Of a stretch of 15,397 nt of DNA, positions 7,292 to 12,779 are shown in pieces. The DNA lies in contig SLPX01000392.1 in assembly GCA_007131745.1 (NCBI GenBank), forward strand, positions 1 through 15,397, given 5' to 3'. Source of the DNA: Myxococcales bacterium (lineage in GTDB: Bacteria; Myxococcota; Polyangia; HGW-17; SLPX01). Numbering within the stretch: position 1 is the stretch's first letter; each line of letters opens with the position of its first letter. The notes beneath the pieces were generated by a model that was given only the letters and a program-made list of their open reading frames with translations, had not been told where the DNA came from and did not search any database. Both the position numbers and the translations under genes were made by a program.

Positions 7292-8717
7292 TTCCCGCCC
7301 CTCTCCCGCTGGTTTTTCCGCCGCGTTTTTTCTTTAGCGTCCCGGCCGCGGCTTCAGTGTCCGTTTCGGTTTTCACATCCCGGCCCGCTTCCGCTCTCCT
7401 TGCTTTTTTTCCTCCCGCTTCTTCTCCGGCCGTTCGAAGCGGCATACCCTGAACGGGCCCGGATAAATTGGTTGTTACCACCGCGTCGTTTTCGTTCAAG
7501 CCCTCTGCCACGTATACCCGGTCGCGGTCCCTGAACGCTACATCGACCTTCCGGATGTCCAGCGAACCATTTTCGTCCATGACCCACACGGTGTCGTTGT
7601 CTCTTAAATACTGACGTTCCAGAGCCGGCGCCGATTCCAGGACGCCGCCGTCTATTTCGACCGAGACGTAAGATCCTACGAGCAACCTGGGTTTGCCCTT
7701 GTTTTCTTCTTCAAGCGCCAGGGGGTCTTTTACTTCCACCAGCACGCGGGCCATTCGACCTTTTTCTTCGAGGCCGGGCAGCAGCCTTAGAACTCTCCCC
7801 TTGCGATGCATGGACTCACCCCACGCAGCGGGATCGTGAACTGTTACTTCAGAACCTGGTGTGCCGGTTTTTCCTTCCTGCGGAATACTCACCCATCGAA
7901 GATGATCCACGGGAACCAGGGTTTCAATCCAGTAGACATCCGTGCCCACGAGCTTGGCCAGTGGCGTGGAGGGAGTTACGTGGGTTCCGATGTTTATGTT
8001 TCTTGATTCCACGATTGCGTTGAACGGAGCGTTTATCCGGGTGCGGCCGAGATCCAGGCGGGCTTTGGCCAGGGCGGCCTTTGCGTTTTCGACCGCGGCT
8101 TGTGCTGCATCCAGTTGCGGTTTTCTGAGGATCAATTCGAGGTTTCCGCCTGCTTCCTCGATTTCTTTTTTCATCAGTTCGTATTCTTTGGCAGCTATCG
8201 CCTGGCGGCCTTTTTCCTGAGCCAATTGGGCCTTTGCGGTTGCGAGTTGCCCTTCATATTGTCTGACCGCGAGCTGGTAGTCATTGCCTTCGATTCTCAC
8301 GAGTGATCCGCCTTTTTTGACGTATCCTCCGGGAATCAACGCCTTGCCCAACGACACGACTTTTCCCTGGACCTGGGGCTGAATCGTGACCTCGTTCGCG
8401 GGCCGCACCGTGCCCATAACAGGGATCCTTATTTGATGATCCTTGATTTGAACTCTTTTTACCTCGACCATTCGGGCCATGCGCTGCGGGGGACCCCGGC
8501 GCCGTCTGGCGCCGGGCGCGGTCCGCGCCATCCAGCGCGCCATGTATACCGCGGCTACAATGAAAGCCACGGGCAGGGCGAAACGGATCAATCCTCTCAA
8601 AAGACGCAACAATAAATGGGGTTTCTTTCCCTGTTGTTCCGGTTTCTTCATTTCTTCCGTTCCCGTGGAACGCGTCTCCGGGGTAGGAGGATCGTTTCTA
8701 TTTGATAAAGACGTCAT
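7281..8717 (-). CDS. Periplasmic adaptor (membrane fusion protein) of the RND pump
   Basis: The protein has 478 residues. A cytoplasmic stretch (1-40) leads to a signal-anchor helix (about 42-60) and a basic Arg/Gly/Pro linker. The first lipoyl half follows (about 101-147, with VTIQPQVQGKVV), then an alpha-helical hairpin rich in Ala, Lys and Gln (about 148-222). The second lipoyl half contains INAPFNAIVES (228-238), and beta-barrel and membrane-proximal domains end near residue 430. The adaptor links the RND permease to the outer-membrane factor across the periplasm. The last 45 or so residues form a Lys/Arg/Glu/Gly-rich low-complexity tail not needed for the fold. The stop overlaps the RND start by 11 bases, and the start lies 21 bases after the outer-membrane factor's stop. 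The ATG at 8717 lacks a strong ribosome site; Met23 (MKKPEQQ) is an alternative. Confidence 0.93.
   Translation of the reverse strand: MTSLSNRNDPPTPETRSTGTEEMKKPEQQGKKPHLLLRLLRGLIRFALPVAFIVAAVYMARWMARTAPGARRRRGPPQRMARMVEVKRVQIKDHQIRIPVMGTVRPANEVTIQPQVQGKVVSLGKALIPGGYVKKGGSLVRIEGNDYQLAVRQYEGQLATAKAQLAQEKGRQAIAAKEYELMKKEIEEAGGNLELILRKPQLDAAQAAVENAKAALAKARLDLGRTRINAPFNAIVESRNINIGTHVTPSTPLAKLVGTDVYWIETLVPVDHLRWVSIPQEGKTGTPGSEVTVHDPAAWGESMHRKGRVLRLLPGLEEKGRMARVLVEVKDPLALEEENKGKPRLLVGSYVSVEIDGGVLESAPALERQYLRDNDTVWVMDENGSLDIRKVDVAFRDRDRVYVAEGLNENDAVVTTNLSGPVQGMPLRTAGEEAGGKKARRAEAGRDVKTETDTEAAAGTLKKKRGGKTSGRGAGNAR
8491..8524. repeat. Strong GC-rich inverted repeat inside the adaptor gene
   Basis: CCCGGCGCC (8495-8503) and GGCGCCGGG (8508-8516) are exact inverted repeats around a four-base loop. 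An outer GGACC (8491-8495) can pair with GGTCC (8520-8524) across an asymmetric bulge, sharing base 8495 with the inner stem. It falls in codons for the Arg/Gly/Pro linker (residues 65-76) of the adaptor. No T-tract follows on either strand, so it is not a standard intrinsic terminator. Confidence 0.6.
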
Positions 8718-8733
8718 GAGACCCGGTTTTTCC

Positions 8734-8746
8734 GCGGTTCAACCGC
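8734..8746. repeat. Short palindrome between outer-membrane factor and adaptor genes
   Basis: GCGGTT-C-AACCGC is a perfect 13-base inverted repeat with a one-base centre. It covers the stop codon of the outer-membrane factor gene and reaches into its last codons and the 21-base gap. It could be a protein site or chance; the size is too small for a firm call. Confidence 0.3.
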
Positions 8747-10196
8747 TTCGTCCCTTATTTTCAGGACGATTCAGCTTCCAGCCGCCCGCGAGCGCCCTGC
8801 AGAGGGCCACGCGGTTTTCCAGTATTCGTCGCTGCAGGGAGAGTTCGCTTCGTTGCAACACCTGGTGTTTGTTCATTGCATCCAGAACGCGTAAATAGCC
8901 GTCAACTCCATTAAGATAATTGTCCCGTGCACGATGCACCACCATGTCCGAAAGACGGAGCTGCTCTCGCAATGTATCCAAGCGGGTCAAGAAGTTTCGT
9001 TCTTTTGCAAGAGCTTCTTCGACCTCTGCAATAGCGTTCAAAACCGTTTTGCCGTAGTTGTGCAGCGCTTCACCTGCAACGGCCCTTGTTCTGTCCACCT
9101 CGGCTCTCCGTCGTCCTCCGTCGAAAATGGGTGCCAGCAGGTTCGCAGCCAGATTCACCAGCCAGTTGCTGAACAGGTTTTTGATTGTGTCATCCGAAAC
9201 CTGTGCTCCCGCTGATAGGCTAAGTCTGGGAAAACGGTCCGCTATCGCGGCCGCCACAAGATCATTGGCCGCTTCGACTCTTTGATAAGCAGCGCGCACA
9301 TCCGGGCGGCGCTGCACGAGTTCCGACGGTACTCCGGCCGAGGGAAGCGGAGGAAGTTCAGGAAGTTCCCTGTCCTCTGATCCTTTCGGCAAAATTTCCG
9401 AGCCTGGCGGTTGGCCCAGCAAAAGGGCCAAACGGTGTTTTCCGAGCCGGGCCGAGATCATTGCCTCGGAAATCATTTCTCTCGTGGATTCAATGAGCTG
9501 TCTCTGTTGAAGCAGGTCCACGGCCCCGGTTTCACCATATCCCATTCTGAGAACGACGAGCTGCAGAAGATCTCGGTTGAGTTTTTCCTGCTGCTCCAGC
9601 AGGCGGATCTGGCCGTAAGACTCCAGCAGGGAAAACCACGCGATCGCGACTTCACCGCTCAAAGAGACAGCCGCGGCTTTTAGTGTTTCCCCGGTTGCTT
9701 TGAGTTCGCGCAAGGCAGCGCTCCTTGTGGATCGAACTCGTCCCCACAAATCCACTTCGTAGCTTGCGGCTACGCCCAGAAGAAAAGAGGGGACGGCACC
9801 ACCGGTTTCCGTACCCAAGGGTGTGGTTTTCTTTTGTGAAAAGGAGATTCCCGCGCCGGCTTTTCCTTCGACCGTGGGCAACAAACCAGCCCCCGCGATT
9901 CTTGCTTGCGCTCTTGCCGCGTCCAAGCGGGACCACATGATTTTCAGGTCCAGATTGCCTTGCAGAGACCTTGTGACCAAAGCATTCAGCACATCGTCTT
10001 CGAGCATCAGCCACCAGTGGTCCAGGAGTTCAGCTTCTCCCGTGTGGCTGAAATCCTGCGGCACTTCGACCGGGATCTTGCCTGTGGTCGGCCGAAAACG
10101 GCAGCCAAAACCAGCGATCCAGAAAATCGAGCAAAGCAAGAGAAACGCGTGTTTTGTTTTCAGGCGAAAACGCCCGGTAAAGCTTTTAGAAATCAA
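8739..10196 (-). CDS. Outer-membrane factor, NodT/TolC-type lipoprotein of the RND pump
   Basis: The protein has 485 residues. A basic N-terminus and hydrophobic stretch (16-31) end at Cys32 in IAGFGC, a non-canonical lipobox that still suggests a lipidated NodT-type protein. WWLMLEDDVLNALVTRSL (61-78) followed by NLDLKIMWSRLDAARAQ (81-97) is the family signature. The same pattern of two long helical OEP repeats returns in the second half: LVQRRPDVRAAYQRVEAAND, then AEVEEALAKE. Three copies assemble the trans-outer-membrane channel of the pump. The reading frame starts at TTG; no ATG or GTG precedes the signal sequence in frame, and GAGAGAG lies about six bases upstream. It is the first gene of the operon, followed by the adaptor after 21 bases. 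Substrate is unknown. Confidence 0.92.
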   Translation of the reverse strand: MISKSFTGRFRLKTKHAFLLLCSIFWIAGFGCRFRPTTGKIPVEVPQDFSHTGEAELLDHWWLMLEDDVLNALVTRSLQGNLDLKIMWSRLDAARAQARIAGAGLLPTVEGKAGAGISFSQKKTTPLGTETGGAVPSFLLGVAASYEVDLWGRVRSTRSAALRELKATGETLKAAAVSLSGEVAIAWFSLLESYGQIRLLEQQEKLNRDLLQLVVLRMGYGETGAVDLLQQRQLIESTREMISEAMISARLGKHRLALLLGQPPGSEILPKGSEDRELPELPPLPSAGVPSELVQRRPDVRAAYQRVEAANDLVAAAIADRFPRLSLSAGAQVSDDTIKNLFSNWLVNLAANLLAPIFDGGRRRAEVDRTRAVAGEALHNYGKTVLNAIAEVEEALAKERNFLTRLDTLREQLRLSDMVVHRARDNYLNGVDGYLRVLDAMNKHQVLQRSELSLQRRILENRVALCRALAGGWKLNRPENKGRSG

Positions 10197-10459
10197 GACG
10201 TTCTCTCTCGGCCATCAAACACGGTAAGAAAACAATACAACTTGGTGATAGACGTCCTATTATCTGTATTTATTCCAATGATTGAAAATTTCTGCAATCA
10301 CGACTCTCTTTTTTTCTTCAGGCTTTTTAAATGCCTCTTTCAGCCGAGAGCCGATCAGCAGGCAGAATTTAGTTCACCATCAAGGTGGTGTCCAGCCCTA
10401 TGGGAAGGATTTGAAGGAGGTCGTTGCCGGTTTAGCCATGGGATGACTGCTTTTCTTTT
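10197..10459. other. Intergenic region upstream of the efflux operon
   Basis: This 263-base region separates the Cys-rich lipoprotein gene from the pump operon, both on the minus strand. It holds the candidate pump promoter. A small inverted repeat AGGC/GCCT, with its copies near 10320 and 10333 and followed on the minus strand by an A-rich stretch, is not a convincing terminator. Another, CACCA/TGGTG, lies near 10375-10390. No reading frame in it looks like a gene. Confidence 0.5.
10259..10287 (-). promoter_or_regulatory. Candidate promoter of the efflux operon
   Basis: On the minus strand TTTCAA (10282-10287), a 17-base spacer and GATAAT (10259-10264, five of six consensus bases) precede the TTG start of the outer-membrane factor by about 60 bases. 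An imperfect palindrome centred on GACGTC (ATAGACGTCCTAT, 10248-10260, plus strand) overlaps the -10 end and could be an operator. No regulator gene is visible in the window. Confidence 0.35.
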
Positions 10460-12598
10460 TTATTTAACGCATCTGAACCCCAGGTACCACCTTGCTTCTG
10501 CCGGGTTTGCATAAGCGCGCCTGGATGCCCGCAGATTGTACGCGTCATCGAACAGGCTTCCGCCGCGCCTAACTCGGTCAGGGCACCCTGTATATTCCCA
10601 AGCGCTTCCATCGTCGGGAGCGCCATTATAGTTGTAGTGATAACAATCCTGTACCCAATCCCACACATTGCCTGCCATGTCGCATAATCCCTGGTCGGTG
10701 TTTCCTGTTAGCTTTGAACACACATCCCACGTTCGACCTGTTGCACAACCGATGCCTCCGTGGTTCATCACAGCGTAGTCGCAAGTGGCTGTTTCGTTGC
10801 CCCACGGGTAGGTAATGTCCTGACCTCCCGATCTTGCGGCGTACTCCCATTCGGCCTCGCTGGGAAGTCGACCGCCATAAAGCTTGCAAAACAAATGGGC
10901 CTGTTCGAACGATACACAATTGATGGGATGGTTTTCAAAGCCGGATTGGTTCCAGTTACACCCGGCTTCCGTTCCAGCGGGTTCTTCGCACTCTCCGGCC
11001 AATACGCATTTTTCATATTGCGAGACCGTGATCTGGGTCTTTGTAATCATGAACTGGCTTATAGTTACCGCATGGACGGGTGTTTCATCAGGATCGCCTT
11101 GATTGCTCCCCATGTTGAATTGTCCTCCATCAATCAAAACCCAAGTTGGGATGTTGATGTGATCGAAGCATTCCGAGTAATCGAAACCTAAACAATTCTC
11201 AGCGCATCTCAAAACACCCAGATCGAATCCTTCACTTTCGCAACTCGCCCCCTTTAGATCATCCCCATCGCAGATTTCGTCGCCGGCTGCAATGCCGTCT
11301 CCGCAATCCGTTACACATGTGCTCGGCTGTATTCCAGTGCAATACCAGCCCGGTTCGATTTCACATACAGAAGAACAACCGTCGCCGCCTTGGATATTTC
11401 CGTCGTCGCATTCTTCACCGGGTTCGAGCAAACCGTTGCCGCAGACGGTCTGGCACCCACTCGTATCAAATTCGCAGGATCCGGTGCAAGAAAGCCCTGC
11501 AGGGTTTTCAAAGCCAAAGTCCATGCAGCTTAATCCGTTCAGATTCGCACCGTCGCATTCTTCATCCGTGTCAACGACCCCGTCGCCGCAATATGCCTGC
11601 GTGCAATCCGTCCTGCATGCATCAGGCTCTGTGTCGCTGTTTCCGGATCCGTCGTCGCATTCTTCACCGGGTTCGAGCAAACCGTTGCCGCAGACGGCCT
11701 GGCACCCGCTCATATCAAATTCGCAGGATCCGGTGCAAGAAAGCCCTGTCGGGTTTTCAAAATTGAAGTTCGTGCAGTCAAGACCTTTAAGGTCTTCACC
11801 GTCGCATTCTTCACTGCCGGCGGCGATATCATCACCGCATTGTGTTGAGCAGATGCTCGGTTCTCCTTCGCAATACCATCCCGGCTCTATAGTACAATTA
11901 GAAGAGCAACCATCCCCGTCTTCAGTGTTTCCATCATCACATTCTTGTCCGGTTTCCAGTAACCCGTTGCCGCATACTGCATCGCATCCTGTTGTATCGA
12001 ATTCACAGGAGGCTGTGCATATAAGCCCCGTGGGGTCTTCATAGCCGAAATCGGTGCAGTCGAAACCGTTTAGATTGCCGCTGTCGCATTCCTCGCCCGT
12101 GTCTATGACTCCATCGCCGCAATAAGCCTGCATGCAATCCATCCGGCACGCATCCGGTTCCGTGTCGCTGTTTCCCGCGCCGTCGTCGCATTCCTCACTT
12201 GTATCTACGACTCCGTCACCGCAATAAGCCTGCATGCAATCCGTTCGGCATGCATCCGGAGCCGTGTCATTGTTATCGTCTCCATCGTCGCATTCCTCGT
12301 CGGGGTCCAACACGCCGTCACCGCAATAGGGAACCACGCAAATTCCGTTTCGACAACGTGTCTCAGGTGTAGAACCAGGATAAGAACATCTTTCGTAATC
12401 TTCTTGTTCATAACACGCAGTAATCTGGTCGGGTAACACACACTCCTCAGCGGGATCGTGGCACACTCTTCCCGGCGGGCAAACCCCTCCCCATGAACAA
12501 GTTTCACTTTTCGAGCCTGGGCATCCGGCGGCGGGCAGAAACAGAAGAAAAAGAATGGTTCGATAACAATGCTTCTTGTTTGCAACAGGTTTTTTCAT
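10460..12598 (-). CDS. Cys-rich repeat lipoprotein with C-terminal FGE/SUMF1-fold domain
   Basis: The protein has 712 residues. The signal peptide ends at LPAAGC, with the lipidation site Cys26. Residues 90-480 hold about nine Cys-rich units opening with CGDG or CGNG (near 92, 126, 160, 209, 254, 303, 337, 386, 432), with ECDDG and DACRTDC-type cores: the DUF4215 / Myxococcus cysteine-rich repeat. Residues 484-712 are an FGE-sulfatase fold: GGQFNMGS, GGRLPSEAEWEYAARSG (575-591), GLCDMAGNVWDWVQDCYH and RRGGS...LGFRC. The copper-binding cysteine pair of active FGE, expected just after RGGS, is absent (Asp684, and Leu five residues on), so formylglycine synthesis is unlikely. A role as a surface-exposed binding or structural protein is inferred. 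The ATG at 12598 has AAGGGTG about eight bases away. The 181-base gap to the subtilase gene shows no clear promoter. Confidence 0.88.
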   Translation of the reverse strand: MKKPVANKKHCYRTILFLLFLPAAGCPGSKSETCSWGGVCPPGRVCHDPAEECVLPDQITACYEQEDYERCSYPGSTPETRCRNGICVVPYCGDGVLDPDEECDDGDDNNDTAPDACRTDCMQAYCGDGVVDTSEECDDGAGNSDTEPDACRMDCMQAYCGDGVIDTGEECDSGNLNGFDCTDFGYEDPTGLICTASCEFDTTGCDAVCGNGLLETGQECDDGNTEDGDGCSSNCTIEPGWYCEGEPSICSTQCGDDIAAGSEECDGEDLKGLDCTNFNFENPTGLSCTGSCEFDMSGCQAVCGNGLLEPGEECDDGSGNSDTEPDACRTDCTQAYCGDGVVDTDEECDGANLNGLSCMDFGFENPAGLSCTGSCEFDTSGCQTVCGNGLLEPGEECDDGNIQGGDGCSSVCEIEPGWYCTGIQPSTCVTDCGDGIAAGDEICDGDDLKGASCESEGFDLGVLRCAENCLGFDYSECFDHINIPTWVLIDGGQFNMGSNQGDPDETPVHAVTISQFMITKTQITVSQYEKCVLAGECEEPAGTEAGCNWNQSGFENHPINCVSFEQAHLFCKLYGGRLPSEAEWEYAARSGGQDITYPWGNETATCDYAVMNHGGIGCATGRTWDVCSKLTGNTDQGLCDMAGNVWDWVQDCYHYNYNGAPDDGSAWEYTGCPDRVRRGGSLFDDAYNLRASRRAYANPAEARWYLGFRCVK
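11399..11512. repeat. Direct DNA repeat in the Cys-rich gene, copy 1
   Basis: This segment matches 11648-11761 at an offset of 249 bases (83 codons). The first 50 bases are identical, and I count five mismatches over the whole stretch. It encodes the CGNGLLEPGEECDDG unit together with the preceding TGSCEFD...SGCQ segment. It is part of a longer protein-level repeat. Confidence 0.8.
11648..11761. repeat. Direct DNA repeat in the Cys-rich gene, copy 2
   Basis: Second copy of the 11399-11512 repeat, in the same orientation and reading frame. Beyond base 11761 the two copies diverge quickly at DNA level although the protein repeat continues, which suggests a recent duplication or gene conversion of this piece only. 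Confidence 0.8.
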
Positions 12599-12779
12599 TG
12601 TGGCACCCTTTTTGATCTCTGTTTCGCATTGTCTGTTTTTCTATAATGATAATGTTTAGAAGCATAACACAGTTCACTAAGGGAAGGTCTTGAAATATTC
12701 ACTTTTGTGACTTTAGGGAGTTCGCTCGGAAAAAGAAATATGGAGGAATGGCACCTGGGCAGAGAACAAATGTAATATT

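Noticed and set aside
10186..10215. Nine-codon leader frame (MAERERLDF) overlapping the TTG start of the outer-membrane factor
   Set aside because: No ribosome site before its ATG and no attenuator-like structure; it is too short to distinguish from chance.
10460..10600. C-terminal FGE-fold region as a diversity-generating-retroelement target
   Set aside because: FGE-fold C-termini are known retroelement targets and the RRGGS...GFRC frame matches, but there are no adenine-linked (Asn-rich) codons, no template repeat nearby and no reverse transcriptase in the window.
11292..12044. Plus-strand frame of 250 codons with Ser/Pro-rich repeats opposite the Cys-rich gene
   Set aside because: Its repeats are the mirror of the Cys-rich repeats on the coding strand; no ribosome site or domain.
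12599..12779. Promoter for the Cys-rich lipoprotein gene (two CATTAT elements near 12640-12655; a TATAAT on the opposite strand)
   Set aside because: No -35 at acceptable spacing on the coding strand; the TATAAT on the plus strand has no gene to drive. The TCAC-AAAA-GTGA repeat near 12710 is too small to interpret.
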